Below, one piece after another: positions 29,224 to 39,207 of a stretch of 64,000 bases of DNA. How positions within the stretch are numbered: the stretch's first letter is position 1; each line of letters starts with the position of its first letter. The translations under genes and the position numbers were made by a program. Source of the DNA: Brooklawnia cerclae (lineage in GTDB: Bacteria; Actinomycetota; Actinomycetes; Propionibacteriales; Propionibacteriaceae); assembly GCF_011758645.1 (NCBI RefSeq), contig NZ_JAAMOZ010000001.1, positions 2,294,001 through 2,358,000 on the forward strand, read 5' to 3'. A model generated the notes under the pieces. It was not told the origin of the DNA and searched no databases. It worked only from the letters and a program-made list of their open reading frames with translations.

Positions 29224-30704
29224 CCCTCCTTCCGCTGTACCGCCTTCACGGCCGCAGCGAAGTCGTCGCCCCGCGCGTCGTAGCCGGTCCACATGTCCCT
29301 GCTCGCGCTGCCGGGTGCGAGGAGCACCGTGTCGCCCGGTCGCGCGAACCTGGCCGCGGCTTCCACCGCCTCGGCCATGGCTCCAGTGTCAGGCCGGTCG
29401 ATGACGACCACGGGCACCTGGGGCGCGTGTCGCGCGAGTGCCTCGGCGATCACCGCACGGTCGACACCCAGCAGCACGGCGGCCCGGAGCCGCCCCGCAT
29501 GGGTCGTGACCAGGTCGTCGAACGTCGTCCCCTTGGTCTGGCCACCCGCGATCCACACGATCGAGTCGAAGGCGCGCATGGACGCGTTCGCGGCGTGAGG
29601 ATTGGTGGCCTTGGAGTCGTCCACCCACCTCACTCCCCCGGTCTGCGCGACGGTCTGGATTCGATGGCCACCGAGATGAAGGGTGCGCAGCCCGGCCGCG
29701 ACAGCCCCCGCCGGGACGCCGAAGCTGCGTGCCAGTGCCGCTGCGGCAAGCGCATTCTCGATGTTGTGCGGCGCGTTCGGTTGTACATCGGACACGCTGG
29801 CGAGCGGAAGAGCCGAGTCCCTGCGCTGCGGGACGAAGGCCCGGTCGACCAGCAGGTCGTCGACCACCCCCAGCATGCTGACCGCCGGGATCTCCAGGGT
29901 GAACCCGATGGCCCGGGCACCCTCGACCACCTCGGCCTCCTCGACCATGTGCTCGGTCTGGGGCTCGGCGACGTTGTAGACGCACGAATGCCGCACCATG
30001 TGGTAGATCCGCGCCTTGTCGTCCCGGTAGCCGCGCATCGCCTCGTCCGCTCCGCCCAGCCACGGCCCGTACCACTCCAGGTGATCGGGGTGCAGGTTGA
30101 GGACGGCGGCCGAGTGCAACTCGATCGAACTGGTCCAGTGCAACTGGAAGCTCGACAGCTCGACAGCGAAGACGTCATAGGGCACATCGTCGTTGAGCGC
30201 CTCGATGATCGGGCGTCCGATGTTGCCGACCGCCGCCGAGCGCAGGCCCGCGGCCCGCAGCATCGAGTCCAGCATCTGCGTGGTGGTGGTCTTCCCGTTC
30301 GTCCCGGTGACCCCCAGCCACGGGACGACCCGGTCGGGGTGCATGAGGCGCCATGCGAGCTCCACGTCGCCCCAAATGGGCACACCCCGGGCCGCGGCCT
30401 GTGCCAGGAGGGTGTTGTCGGGACGCCAACCCGGGGAGGTGATCACCAGATCGGCGTCTGCGGGCAGCTGGGCGCTCGCCCCGGGGCCGAGCCGCACCCT
30501 GCCGTCCAGGTGCTCCAGCAGAGTGCCCTTGTCACGGTTCAGGTCGTTCTCGGCGTCATCGAGGACGAGGACGTCGGCGCCGAGCTCGAGCAGCGCGTCC
30601 GCCGCCGTGAAGCCGGATGTGCCCAGGCCGGCGACCACGACGCGCGCCCGCTGCCAGGGCGAGCGACGGTCGGCCGTCGTGAGCCAGTCGAGTTGGTTGG
30701 TCAT
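29220..30704 (-). CDS. murD: UDP-N-acetylmuramoyl-L-alanine--D-glutamate ligase
   Basis: It adds D-Glu to UDP-MurNAc-L-Ala. The 494-residue product has an N-terminal dinucleotide-like fold ([17 protein letters not shown]), ATP loop [33 protein letters not shown], and C-terminal [15 protein letters not shown] at 30704. It precedes ftsW with a 4-bp overlap and follows mraY after 42 bp. Confidence 0.97.
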   Translation of the reverse strand: MTNQLDWLTTADRRSPWQRARVVVAGLGTSGFTAADALLELGADVLVLDDAENDLNRDKGTLLEHLDGRVRLGPGASAQLPADADLVITSPGWRPDNTLLAQAAARGVPIWGDVELAWRLMHPDRVVPWLGVTGTNGKTTTTQMLDSMLRAAGLRSAAVGNIGRPIIEALNDDVPYDVFAVELSSFQLHWTSSIELHSAAVLNLHPDHLEWYGPWLGGADEAMRGYRDDKARIYHMVRHSCVYNVAEPQTEHMVEEAEVVEGARAIGFTLEIPAVSMLGVVDDLLVDRAFVPQRRDSALPLASVSDVQPNAPHNIENALAAAALARSFGVPAGAVAAGLRTLHLGGHRIQTVAQTGGVRWVDDSKATNPHAANASMRAFDSIVWIAGGQTKGTTFDDLVTTHAGRLRAAVLLGVDRAVIAEALARHAPQVPVVVIDRPDTGAMAEAVEAAARFARPGDTVLLAPGSASRDMWTGYDARGDDFAAAVKAVQRKEG

Positions 30705-30746
30705 GAGGGACCTCCCGGAAGCATCGGAGTACGAGGACCACGCGGC

Positions 30747-31817
30747 CTACTGGCCGAGGACCCACTGGGCGTAGAAGAGCGACAGACCCGTCACCACAGC
30801 GGCTCCGCAGACGATCCACAGCCTGATGACGACGGTGACCTCGTCCCAGCCCAGAAGCTCGAAGTGGTGGTGGAGAGGGGCCATCTTGAACACGCGCTTG
30901 CCGTGGGTGAGCTTGAAGTAGCTCACCTGGATCATCACGGAAGCGGTCTCGACCACGAAGAGCAGCCCGAGGACGACGAGCAGTATCTCCGTGCGGGTGA
31001 AGATCGCGAGCCCACCGACGACCGCGCCCAACGACAGCGAGCCTGTGTCACCGAGGAAGATCTTCGCGGGCTTCGCGTTCCACCACAGGAAACCGAAACA
31101 GGCGGCCGCCAGCGAGGCCGCCACCACCGACAGGTCCCACGGGTCGCGCACCGCGTAGCACATCGGCCCCGCCGTCGACCCGGGGCGGCACCACTGGTTG
31201 CGCTGCCAGATCGAGATCAGCGTGTACGCGGCGAACACCATGCACAACGAGCCGGTCGCCAGGCCGTCGAGCCCGTCGGTGAGGTTCACCGCGTTGGAGG
31301 AGGCGATGATCAGGAAGGTCATCCACACCACCGCCAGCACGACGGGCAGCCGCAGCCAGTCGATGTCGCGGGTGAACGAGATGGATCGTGACGCCGGCGT
31401 CTCGCCGTAGGGGTTCGGCATCGCCAGCGATGCCGCCGCGAACGCCAGGCCGATGAGGATCTGGCCGATGAGCTTGCCGCGGCTGGTCAACCCCAGGGAA
31501 CGCTGATTGCTGATCTTCGTCCAGTCGTCGGCGAAGCCGAGCAGTCCGGTGGCCACCAGCAACGCGAGCAGGAGCAGCCCCGAATAGGAAGGTGTGTCCC
31601 ACATGATCAGGTGCGCGAGCCCGTAGGCCACCACCACCGCGGCGATGATCACCGCCCCGCCCATCGTGGGGGTACCCCGCTTGGACTTGTGTGTGGTCGG
31701 CCCGTCGTCGCGGACGAACTGGCCGTAGCCCCGGCGCACCAGGAAACCGATGAACAGCCGAGTGCCGATGAGTGTGGTCACAAGGGCCAGCACGCCAGCA
31801 GCGATGATCAGCTTCAC
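30747..31817 (-). CDS. mraY: Phospho-N-acetylmuramoyl-pentapeptide transferase MraY
   Basis: It transfers phospho-MurNAc-pentapeptide to undecaprenyl phosphate, forming lipid I. The 356-residue membrane protein has about ten helices; signature loops THKSKRGTPTMGG, FADDWTKI (catalytic DDxxK), SSNAVNLTDGLDGLATG, FLGDTGSL and the Mg-site MAPLHHHFELLGW are intact. GTG at 31817 overlaps the murF stop as GTGA and has GGGAGGAG 5 nt upstream. Confidence 0.97.
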   Translation of the reverse strand: MKLIIAAGVLALVTTLIGTRLFIGFLVRRGYGQFVRDDGPTTHKSKRGTPTMGGAVIIAAVVVAYGLAHLIMWDTPSYSGLLLLALLVATGLLGFADDWTKISNQRSLGLTSRGKLIGQILIGLAFAAASLAMPNPYGETPASRSISFTRDIDWLRLPVVLAVVWMTFLIIASSNAVNLTDGLDGLATGSLCMVFAAYTLISIWQRNQWCRPGSTAGPMCYAVRDPWDLSVVAASLAAACFGFLWWNAKPAKIFLGDTGSLSLGAVVGGLAIFTRTEILLVVLGLLFVVETASVMIQVSYFKLTHGKRVFKMAPLHHHFELLGWDEVTVVIRLWIVCGAAVVTGLSLFYAQWVLGQ

Positions 31818-33271
31818 CGCGACTCCTCCCCAGCGATCAACCGGTCGGCCACCGCGTCGAGCCGAAGCCCACGGCTGGCCTTCACCAGAACGACATCTCC
31901 GGGCAGCAACTCTAATGTGCTGATGGCGTTGTCGGCCGAACATACGTCGGCCCGCGTGCCGCCGGCCACGGCACCCGCCGCGATGTCGGCGGCGAAATCG
32001 CCGATGGCGATCACCCGGTCGATGCCGAGTTCGGCGGCCAGCGACCCCATCGACCGGTGCAGCTGCGGCGCGGAGGGGCCGAGTTCCAGCATGTCGCCCA
32101 GCACGGCGATCGTGCGTCCGGGATGCGCGCCCGCCCGACCGCGGCGCCGCCGCCCGATCACCGCCAGCGCGCGGAGCGCGGCCGCCATCGAGTCGGGGTT
32201 CGCGTTGTAGGCGTCGTTGATGACGGCTCGGCCGTCGGCCAGCTCGTGCAGTTCCATCCGCATGGGCGAGCGGCGCCCCGCACCTGACAGGCCCTGGGCA
32301 ACCCTGGTGAGGGGGACGCCCGCCGCGACAGCCGCGGCCGCGGCCGCGGCCGCGTTCGCAACCTGGTGTTCACCGATCACCTGGAGCCGTACCCGAGCCG
32401 ATTCCGTCCGGCCGTCGGAGGTGGTGGCGGACAGCTCGAAACCGAAACGATCGAGATCGTCCGGGACGAGGCCACTGGCGCGCACGACGAGGTCGGCCCG
32501 GGGGTGGGAGCCGTCGGTGGTCGTGAACCGCGCGATGCGAGCCGTCGTCCGGGACGACATGGCGTCCACGAGCGGATCATCGGCGTTGAGCACCGCCCAG
32601 CCATCAGGGCCCAGTGCCTCGACCATCTCCCCCTTGGCCTCGGCGATGGCCTCGCGGCTGCCGAACTGCCCCAGGTGGGCGGTGCCGATGTTCACGACGA
32701 TGCCCACGTCGGGCCGCACGATCGAGCACAGATGTGCCACGTCGCCCTTCGCCCGGGCGCCCATCTCGCTCAGGAGATACTTCGTGGTGGCATCGACCTT
32801 GCACGCGGTCAGCGGGGTGCCGAGCTCGTTGTTGAACGAGCCGACCGGGCTGACCGTGGGCCCCTGCTCGTCCAGCACCTGGGCGAGCAGGTCCTTGGTG
32901 CTCGTCTTGCCCGAACTGCCCGTGATGCCGAAGGCCACCAGGCCGTTCGCCCGCGCCTCGGCCACCAGCGACCGCGCCAGGCTGGTCAGACCCGCCAGGG
33001 GATCACCCACGACCAACTGGGGCAGGCTCACCCCGGCGACCTCGCGTCCGACCAGGGCAGCGGCCGCGCCGCGACCGGCGGCGTCGGCCACGTAGTCGTG
33101 CCCGTCGACCTTTTCCCCGGGCAGAGCGACGAACAGCGCCCCGGACGTCGTCGCGCGGCTGTCGTGGACGACATCGGGCCCGACGACCACTCCGCGATCG
33201 CCGACGATGCGCACCTCCGTCCCACCGGCCTCTACGAGGTCGGCCAGCCCGGCAATCGTGCGCGTGTTCAT
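31814..33271 (-). CDS. murF: UDP-MurNAc-tripeptide--D-alanyl-D-alanine ligase
   Basis: It adds D-Ala-D-Ala to the UDP-MurNAc tripeptide. The 485-residue product has the N-terminal domain with HDSRATTSGALFVALPGEKVDGHDY, ATP loop GITGSSGKTSTKDLL, NIGTAHLGQFGS, NADDPLV and INDAYNANPDSM. ATG at 33271 has GGGAGG 7 nt upstream, so the longer in-frame reading is rejected. There are 43 bp to murE. Confidence 0.97.
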   Translation of the reverse strand: MNTRTIAGLADLVEAGGTEVRIVGDRGVVVGPDVVHDSRATTSGALFVALPGEKVDGHDYVADAAGRGAAAALVGREVAGVSLPQLVVGDPLAGLTSLARSLVAEARANGLVAFGITGSSGKTSTKDLLAQVLDEQGPTVSPVGSFNNELGTPLTACKVDATTKYLLSEMGARAKGDVAHLCSIVRPDVGIVVNIGTAHLGQFGSREAIAEAKGEMVEALGPDGWAVLNADDPLVDAMSSRTTARIARFTTTDGSHPRADLVVRASGLVPDDLDRFGFELSATTSDGRTESARVRLQVIGEHQVANAAAAAAAAVAAGVPLTRVAQGLSGAGRRSPMRMELHELADGRAVINDAYNANPDSMAAALRALAVIGRRRRGRAGAHPGRTIAVLGDMLELGPSAPQLHRSMGSLAAELGIDRVIAIGDFAADIAAGAVAGGTRADVCSADNAISTLELLPGDVVLVKASRGLRLDAVADRLIAGEESR

Positions 33272-33314
33272 CCTTGTCCTCCCATGGTTGTCGCCGAGTT
33301 CGCCTGCCCGGCGC

Positions 33315-34973
33315 TCACTGCGGCGCCTCCTGGGGGTCGTGCAGCGCCCGCCATTGCTCGGCGGCGACGGCGACGTCGTCGAACTCGATCGTCTCGTCGG
33401 CAAGCTGCTGGGTGCGCTCGTGGCCCTTCCCGAGGATGGCGACGCAGTCACCCGGCCGGGCCAACCGGAGCGCCTCCCGGATCGCCGACCGTCTGTCGCC
33501 GCCGTCGATCGCCTCCACCGAGGCGAGCCTGCTCCCGGGCTCAGCGTCCTCGATCGTCTCCCGGGCGCCCGCCAGCACCATCTGCCGGATGGACGCCGGA
33601 TCCTCCGATCTGGGGTTGTCGTCGGTCACGACGACGACGTCGGCGCCGAGCACCGCCGCCCGCCCCATCGGCGCCCGTTTCTCCGCGTCCCGGTCGCCAC
33701 CGGCGCCCAGCACCGCGATGAGGCGGCCGAGCCCCAGGGCGTCGGGGTGGTTGAGCGCCTCCAGTGCCGAGGCGACGGCCTGCGGTGTGTGCGCGAAGTC
33801 GACGTAGACGCGCGGGGCGCAGCATCCACCCAGCACCACCGGCTGCATCCGCCCCGGGATGACCGCGGTCGCCAGCCCGGGCAGCGCGGCCTCGGGATCG
33901 ACCCCCGCCTCTATGAGCAGGGCCAGGGCGCAAGCAGCATTCCGCACGTTGTACTCGCCGGGCAACGCGATGCGGGCCGCCGTGCTGATCCCGTCGTGCA
34001 CCAGGTCGAACTCCGCACCCAGACCGGACGGGCGCCAACCGGCGATGCGGTAGTCGGCGTCCTCACCGAATCCGACCGTCCGCACCTGCAACCCGAGCCT
34101 GTGGGCCTGCTCGACCAGCCGGCGTCCGGCGGGATCGTCCGCGTTGATCACCGCACGCCGGGCACGCTCGGGAGTGAACAGCCGGGCTTTGGCCTCGAAG
34201 TAGGACTCCATCGTGTGATGGAAGTCGAGATGGTCACGCCCCAGGTTCGTGAACCCGACCACGTCGAACTCGACCCCGTCCACCCGGTGCAGCGCGAGCG
34301 CGTGCGAACTGACCTCCATGGCCATCGCGTCGGCGCCCGCCTCGGCCATGACGGCCAGCGTCGCCTGCAGGTCGGGGGCCTCGGGGGTGGTGACGGTCGT
34401 CCTGGTCGCCTGGAGGGGCGCCCCGTCCACGTAGAAGCCGAGGGTGCCGATGCTGCCGACGTGCCGTCCGACGGCTCGCAGGGCAGCCGCGAGCATGAGG
34501 ACGGTGGTCGACTTGCCGTTCGTCCCGGTGACCCCGAAGCAGGTCATGGAACGGGTCGGCCGGCCGTAGCAGCGCGCGGAGACCTCGGCCATCACCTCGC
34601 GCGGCTGGTCCACGACGGCCACGGACAGGCCCGCGGCACGTGCGGGAGCCTCACCGTCCTCGTCCGTGAGCACCGCCACGGCGCCTTCCCCCGCAGCCGT
34701 GGCGGCGAACTCCGCACCGTGATGATGGGCGCCCGGCAGAGCCACGTAGAGGTCGCCGGGCACGACGACCCGGGAGTCGAGGGTCACCCCCGACACGAGG
34801 ACGTCGTCACCCGACAGCCGGGCCCCGAGCCCGGAGAGCAGGGCGGACAACGACTGCGCGGTCACATGGCGTGGACGCAGGACGGCTCTTGGATCGACGA
34901 TCCCGGCTTGATGCCCCATACTCCCCGTGTCGCTCCGCTCGGATGCCTCGGGCTCGGTGTTCTCGCTCGTCAC
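33315..34973 (-). CDS. murE: UDP-MurNAc-L-Ala-D-Glu--diaminopimelate ligase
   Basis: It adds the third residue of the stem peptide. The 552-residue product carries ATP loop [45 protein letters not shown] and the substrate motif DNPRSEDP. DNPR is the family marker for diaminopimelate rather than lysine, which fits an LL- or meso-DAP wall; the isomer cannot be told. GTG at 34973 overlaps the ftsI stop as GTGA. A Cys-Cys pair (GGCCAPRV) in the C-terminal region is unusual. Confidence 0.96.
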   Translation of the reverse strand: MTSENTEPEASERSDTGSMGHQAGIVDPRAVLRPRHVTAQSLSALLSGLGARLSGDDVLVSGVTLDSRVVVPGDLYVALPGAHHHGAEFAATAAGEGAVAVLTDEDGEAPARAAGLSVAVVDQPREVMAEVSARCYGRPTRSMTCFGVTGTNGKSTTVLMLAAALRAVGRHVGSIGTLGFYVDGAPLQATRTTVTTPEAPDLQATLAVMAEAGADAMAMEVSSHALALHRVDGVEFDVVGFTNLGRDHLDFHHTMESYFEAKARLFTPERARRAVINADDPAGRRLVEQAHRLGLQVRTVGFGEDADYRIAGWRPSGLGAEFDLVHDGISTAARIALPGEYNVRNAACALALLIEAGVDPEAALPGLATAVIPGRMQPVVLGGCCAPRVYVDFAHTPQAVASALEALNHPDALGLGRLIAVLGAGGDRDAEKRAPMGRAAVLGADVVVVTDDNPRSEDPASIRQMVLAGARETIEDAEPGSRLASVEAIDGGDRRSAIREALRLARPGDCVAILGKGHERTQQLADETIEFDDVAVAAEQWRALHDPQEAPQ

Positions 34974-36877
34974 GGCTGATATGTCAAGGGGTCGGTGTAC
35001 TCGGGGACGCTGCTGGACGGCGCGATACCGTACCGCGGAAGCGCCTGCATCATGATCTCGCGGGCAGAGGGGAAAGCCACCACGCCACCGTAGTACCCAT
35101 TCGTCGGTTCGTCGATTACGACGTAGACCAGCAACTGGGGATCGTCGGCCGGGGCGACCGCGACGTACGAGCCGGTGTAGCCCCCGTCGTAGTTGCCGTA
35201 CTCGCCCGCCTTCTGGGCCGTTCCGGACTTGCCGGCCATCCGATACCCGGGAATCGTCGTCGAGTCAGCGGTGGTCATCTCGGGGGACGCGACGCTCGCC
35301 TCCATCATGTTGACGATCGCCTCCGACGCCTCGGCGCTGATGACCCGGCGGGCCTCCGAGTGCTCGACCGTGATCTGGTCGCCCGACGAGGTGACCGCGG
35401 ACGAGACGATGGTGGGCGCGTGGTAGACCCCGCCGTTGACGACGGCTGCGAGTGCGGCCGCCTCCTGTACGGCGGTCACCGACAGGCCCTGACCGAAGGC
35501 GATCTGATCGCGGGTGTAGTCGGCCATGTCGGCGTCCGGCAGGATGCCCAGCGACCCCTCGGTCTCGCCCGGGAGCTCGATGCCGGTGGAGTTGCCGAGC
35601 CCGAAGGACGACAGGTAGTCGACCATGGTCTGCTTGTCCATCTGGCGTGCCAGCTCGACCGTGCCGATGTTGGACGACTGCGCCAGCACACCCCGGGCGG
35701 TCAGGTACAAGGTGCCGTGCGTCCACGCGTCGCTGATGGCCCGGTCACCCGACGAGATCTGGCTGGGTACCTCCACGGGGGTGTCGGGGGTGATGAGCCC
35801 GGCGTCCAGCAGGGCGGCCATGGTGAGCACCTTCTGTACCGAACCCGGCTCGTAGGCGTCGGTGACCGCGCGGTTGCCCAGGTCGTCCGCGCTCGCGTCG
35901 CTGACGTCGTTGGAGTCGAACGTCGGGACGTTGGCCATGGCCAGTATCTCGCCGGTGTCCACGGCCATCACGATCGCTGTGCCGCTCTTGGCCTGCGCGT
36001 CCGCGACGGCGTTGGTCAACTCGTTCTGCACCATCCACTGCAGTTCGGAGTCGATGGTCAGCGTGTAGGTCGCCCCGTCCACCGGCTCGACGAGCGTGGT
36101 GTCGCCGAGCGGGATCGTCCCGTACCGGGACGTCTGATAGGTCTGCGTCCCGTCGACGCCACGCAGGTTCTCGTCCTGGCTGTACTCCAGGCCGCCCGCA
36201 CCGTCGCCCTCCGAGTTGACGAACCCGACGACGTTCGAGGCCAGCGTCCCGTTCGGGTAGTACCGGACGGGGTCGACCTGCGCGTAGATGCCGTACCAGC
36301 CCGCGTCCTCCAATTCGGCGGACAGTTGCTGGTAGACCGCCGCGGACACCTTGCGGGCGAGCACCTCGTACTGGTTGGCGGTGCCGTCGTCGTTGTGAGA
36401 GGCCTCCAGCTTCGGCAGGTAGTCGGACTTGCTGCCACCGAGGTAGCGCACGAGGATGGCCGCGATCGCGTCCGGGGCCTGCGCGGCCGCCACCCGGTCG
36501 TCGTCGTCCATCGTGCTCGTGTCCTGCGTGCCGTTGGTGGCGATCGACCAGGGGTCGGCGATGACCATGAACGCGGGCTGGGTCTCGGCCAGCACCTCCC
36601 CGTTGCGGTCGAGGATCAGGCCGCGATCGGCCTCCAGCGTCTGGGTACGGGTCAGCGCCTCCGCCGCGGCCTGCGCGTTCGCGTCCGCATCGATGCCCTG
36701 GAGCAGCACGGCCCGGCCCGACGCGATGCTCACGACGAACGCCATGAAGATGAAGAAGACCGTGATCCGCCGCTCGCTGGAGGCGATCGGCAGGCCACGG
36801 CGGCGCACGGTGCCCCGCCCGCCCCGCACATGGCTGGACGAGGAGGACCGGTGGGAGTTCCGGGAGGTCGCCATCAT
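34970..36877 (-). CDS. ftsI: Septal transpeptidase FtsI (PBP3-type)
   Basis: A class B penicillin-binding protein that crosslinks septal peptidoglycan with FtsW. The 635-residue product has a basic, Ser/Arg-rich cytoplasmic tail, one membrane helix (about residues 37-60), a dimerisation/pedestal domain, and the transpeptidase domain with SxxK in YEPGSVQK, SxN in QSSNIGTVE, and KSG in AGKSGTAQK. ATG at 36877 overlaps ftsL as ATGA; a second ATG follows directly. No PASTA domains are present. Confidence 0.96.
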   Translation of the reverse strand: MMATSRNSHRSSSSSHVRGGRGTVRRRGLPIASSERRITVFFIFMAFVVSIASGRAVLLQGIDADANAQAAAEALTRTQTLEADRGLILDRNGEVLAETQPAFMVIADPWSIATNGTQDTSTMDDDDRVAAAQAPDAIAAILVRYLGGSKSDYLPKLEASHNDDGTANQYEVLARKVSAAVYQQLSAELEDAGWYGIYAQVDPVRYYPNGTLASNVVGFVNSEGDGAGGLEYSQDENLRGVDGTQTYQTSRYGTIPLGDTTLVEPVDGATYTLTIDSELQWMVQNELTNAVADAQAKSGTAIVMAVDTGEILAMANVPTFDSNDVSDASADDLGNRAVTDAYEPGSVQKVLTMAALLDAGLITPDTPVEVPSQISSGDRAISDAWTHGTLYLTARGVLAQSSNIGTVELARQMDKQTMVDYLSSFGLGNSTGIELPGETEGSLGILPDADMADYTRDQIAFGQGLSVTAVQEAAALAAVVNGGVYHAPTIVSSAVTSSGDQITVEHSEARRVISAEASEAIVNMMEASVASPEMTTADSTTIPGYRMAGKSGTAQKAGEYGNYDGGYTGSYVAVAPADDPQLLVYVVIDEPTNGYYGGVVAFPSAREIMMQALPRYGIAPSSSVPEYTDPLTYQP

Positions 36878-37407
36878 CCCTGCCCTTCGTCCGGTGGACT
36901 CGACGCCGTGGTGTCCGTCCCGGATGCCGCCGCGTCCCCGCCGGCCGTGTCGTCGACGGCGGGCAACACCGACACCACCGGGGTCTCCGGCACAACGACC
37001 GGATCCATGCCGGTCAGCTCGTCGCCCTCCACGGGCGTGGGATCACCGGTCACCTGACCGTCCGGCATCTGGATGAAGGCAGGGTTCGGATTCGGGCGCA
37101 TGCCGAGCTCCCAGGCGCTCTGGGCGAGCCGCGAACTCGACCGCAGATCCTGCACCTGGGCCGCCAGCGCGGCCTCTTGATACCGCAGATCGGCCTCCTG
37201 GCTCTGCAGATCGCTCAACTCGCTGGATTGCGCCTGGATGGTGGTCGACAGCAGCAGGACGCCGATCATCCCGCTGCCGAGCAACAGGGCGACGATGAGT
37301 ACGAACGGCAGGCGTGCGATGGGCTGCCTGCTGGTGCTCACCGCGCGCAGCGTCGTGCGGGCCGGCCTCGGTTCGGGGACGCCGACAGGGGCCTGAAGTG
37401 CGCTCAT
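36874..37407 (-). CDS. ftsL: FtsL-type cell division protein
   Basis: A 177-residue single-pass protein between rsmH and ftsI, where ftsL is expected. The membrane helix is at residues 34-54, followed by a coiled coil (SSELSDLQSQEADLRYQEAALAAQVQDLRS) like FtsL/DivIC. The C terminus adds about 70 residues that are Pro/Thr/Asp-rich and low complexity, longer than in most FtsL. Assignment rests on position, topology and coiled coil rather than strong sequence signatures. Start ATG at 37407 overlaps the rsmH stop and has AGGAGC upstream. Confidence 0.85.
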   Translation of the reverse strand: MSALQAPVGVPEPRPARTTLRAVSTSRQPIARLPFVLIVALLLGSGMIGVLLLSTTIQAQSSELSDLQSQEADLRYQEAALAAQVQDLRSSSRLAQSAWELGMRPNPNPAFIQMPDGQVTGDPTPVEGDELTGMDPVVVPETPVVSVLPAVDDTAGGDAAASGTDTTASSPPDEGQG

Positions 37408-38474
37408 CGGTGCTCCTCGGGTGTCGGTACGGTGCCGGGCCGGATCCTCCGGACGGCGCGCAGCCGCGCGGACGCCGCCCTCGGGTTGGACGCGACCTCG
37501 GTGGGATGCGGCTTCTCCGCTCCCTTGGTGAGGGACGCGAACCGCGCCTTGAGATCATCGGGAACCACGGGCAGCCGTGGCGGGGCGGCATCGGAGATCG
37601 CGACCGCGAACGTCTGCTTGACCATCCGGTCCTCGAGCGAGTGGTACGCGAGCACGGCCATCCGGCCGCCGACCGACAGCCGGTCGAGGGCCGCGGGCAG
37701 CAGGCCTGCCAGCGCGTCCAGCTCGCCGTTCACCTCGATGCGGAGGGCCTGGAAGGTGCGCTTGGCCGGGTGCCCGCCGCTGTGACGGACGGCGGCCGGC
37801 AGGGCCTGGTCGATGGTCTCCACCAGACGGGCCGACCGTTCGAACGGCTCGCGCTCGCGCTGCGTCACGATCGCCCGGGCGATCCGCACCGCGTTCGGCT
37901 CCTCGCCGTAGGCGCGCAGGACGCGCACGAGGTCACCTTTGGAATAGGTGTTGAGCACGTCGGCGGCCGTGCGTCCCGACCGGACGTCCATGCGCATGTC
38001 GAGCGGGGCGTCCACCGCGTAGGCGAAGCCGCGCTCCCGTCGATCGATCTGCAGGCTGGACAGCCCGAGATCGGCGAGCACGGCCTGCACCTGCCGCACG
38101 CCCAGGTCGTCCAGCACGTCGTCGATCTCGTCGAACCGCGCGCGGACGAGGTCGAATCGCCCGGCGAACCGGCGTGACAGGGTCTGTTCGGCGACGGCGA
38201 GCGCGTCGGCGTCACGGTCGATGCCCACGAGCCGGGCCTGCGGGTTCGCGGCGAGGACGGCGGAGGCGTGCCCGGCCATGCCGAGGGTGCAGTCGACCAC
38301 TACCGCGCCCGGGGCCTCGAGCGCCGGGGTGAGGATCTCGACGATGCGCTCACGCATCACCGGGATGTGCAGGGAGGTGCCGGAGGCGTCGGCGGCGAAT
38401 GCGGGGAGCGCGCGCGACGAGCCCCGGGCGTCCTCGACGCACCGCGGACGCCCTGTCTGCCGATAGGTGCCCAT
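37404..38474 (-). CDS. rsmH: 16S rRNA m4C1402 methyltransferase RsmH (MraW)
   Basis: It methylates N4 of C1402 in 16S rRNA with S-adenosylmethionine. The 356-residue product has HIPVMRERIVEIL, the SAM site DCTLGMAGHA and GIDRDADAL, ADLGLSSLQID, and the C-terminal HSGGHPAKRTFQALRIEVN and LAYHSLEDRMVK. ATG at 38474 has GGAAGGGGGG 4 nt upstream, so the longer frame is rejected. The 193 bp to mraZ contain two hairpins (GGGGC-GAA-GCCCC near 38541; CTGGCAC...GTGCCAG near 38571-38595), no gene. Confidence 0.96.
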   Translation of the reverse strand: MGTYRQTGRPRCVEDARGSSRALPAFAADASGTSLHIPVMRERIVEILTPALEAPGAVVVDCTLGMAGHASAVLAANPQARLVGIDRDADALAVAEQTLSRRFAGRFDLVRARFDEIDDVLDDLGVRQVQAVLADLGLSSLQIDRRERGFAYAVDAPLDMRMDVRSGRTAADVLNTYSKGDLVRVLRAYGEEPNAVRIARAIVTQREREPFERSARLVETIDQALPAAVRHSGGHPAKRTFQALRIEVNGELDALAGLLPAALDRLSVGGRMAVLAYHSLEDRMVKQTFAVAISDAAPPRLPVVPDDLKARFASLTKGAEKPHPTEVASNPRAASARLRAVRRIRPGTVPTPEEHR

Positions 38475-38667
38475 CGTCCCCCCTTCCGCTGGGTCACACT
38501 CATGCCGCTGTGCCGACTGGTCCCAACCCGGACCCACCAGGGGCGAAGCCCCCGTGCGGGAAGATGCCACCTGGCACCGGGGAAGGTGTGCCAGGGAGCT
38601 GTGGGCCCGGGTTGAAGCCGGACGGCGCAGCGGCGAGGTCTCGCGAACCGCTGGGGACACGTCCCGA

Positions 38668-39105
38668 TCAGGCGATCGGGAAGATGTCCTCGTTCAGTTC
38701 GGCGAAGGCCTCCTCCTGTGCCGTGGAGTAGTCCTCCCATGTCTGCGGGTTCCACACCTCGACCCGGTTGATGGCACCCACGACGACGATCTGGCTCTCC
38801 AGCCCCGCATATGCACGGAGCGCAGGCGGGATGTTGACCCGGCCCTGCTTGTCAGGAACCTCATCGCTGGCCGAGGCCGCCAGCATGCGCTGGAAGTCGC
38901 GGACCTGCTTGACCGTTGTCGGCGCGGACGCCACCTGCTGGGTCATGGCGACGAACGTGGCCATCGGGTAGATCGCCAGGCAGCGGTCCTGCCCCCTGGT
39001 CATGACCAACCCCTCGCCAAGATCGTCCCGGAACTTCGCAGGGAGGAAGAACCGACCCTTCTCGTCGAGCTTGGGCGTGTGAGTGCCGAGGAACACCGGC
39101 ACCAC
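38668..39105 (-). CDS. mraZ: Transcriptional regulator MraZ
   Basis: A ring-forming AbrB-like DNA-binding protein that represses its own division operon. The 145-residue product has two SpoVT-AbrB repeats: GTHTPKLDEKGRFFLPAKFRD (residues 7-27) and ASDEVPDKQGRVNIPPALRAY (about 78-98). The start is one of two tandem GTG codons (39105, 39102), with GAGGAG upstream. It is the first gene of the cluster, and its operator repeats lie directly upstream. Confidence 0.96.
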   Translation of the reverse strand: MVPVFLGTHTPKLDEKGRFFLPAKFRDDLGEGLVMTRGQDRCLAIYPMATFVAMTQQVASAPTTVKQVRDFQRMLAASASDEVPDKQGRVNIPPALRAYAGLESQIVVVGAINRVEVWNPQTWEDYSTAQEEAFAELNEDIFPIA

Positions 39106-39135
39106 CCCCTCACTCCTCTCGAAAGGTCATGTCCT

Positions 39136-39169
39136 CCACTTGTCGCCACTTTACTCCACATCCCTCCAC
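39136..39169 (-). promoter_or_regulatory. MraZ operator: four GTGG boxes at 10-bp spacing
   Basis: CCAC on the plus strand at 39136, 39146, 39156 and 39166 (GTGGAG, GTGGCG, GTGGAG, GTGGAG on the coding strand), exactly one helical turn apart. MraZ is known to bind direct repeats of TGGG/GTGG type with this period through its oligomeric ring. The boxes end 31 bp before the mraZ start and lie just downstream of the predicted promoter, the autorepression arrangement. Confidence 0.9.
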
Positions 39170-39177
39170 TTCAAGCC

Positions 39178-39207
39178 CATAACGACAGCGATTCGGCACG
39201 TTTTCAA
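39178..39207 (-). promoter_or_regulatory. Candidate mraZ promoter
   Basis: TTGAAA (39202-39207) and GTTATG (39178-39183) on the minus strand with an 18-bp spacer, immediately upstream of the MraZ boxes. The -10 is imperfect. Confidence 0.45.
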
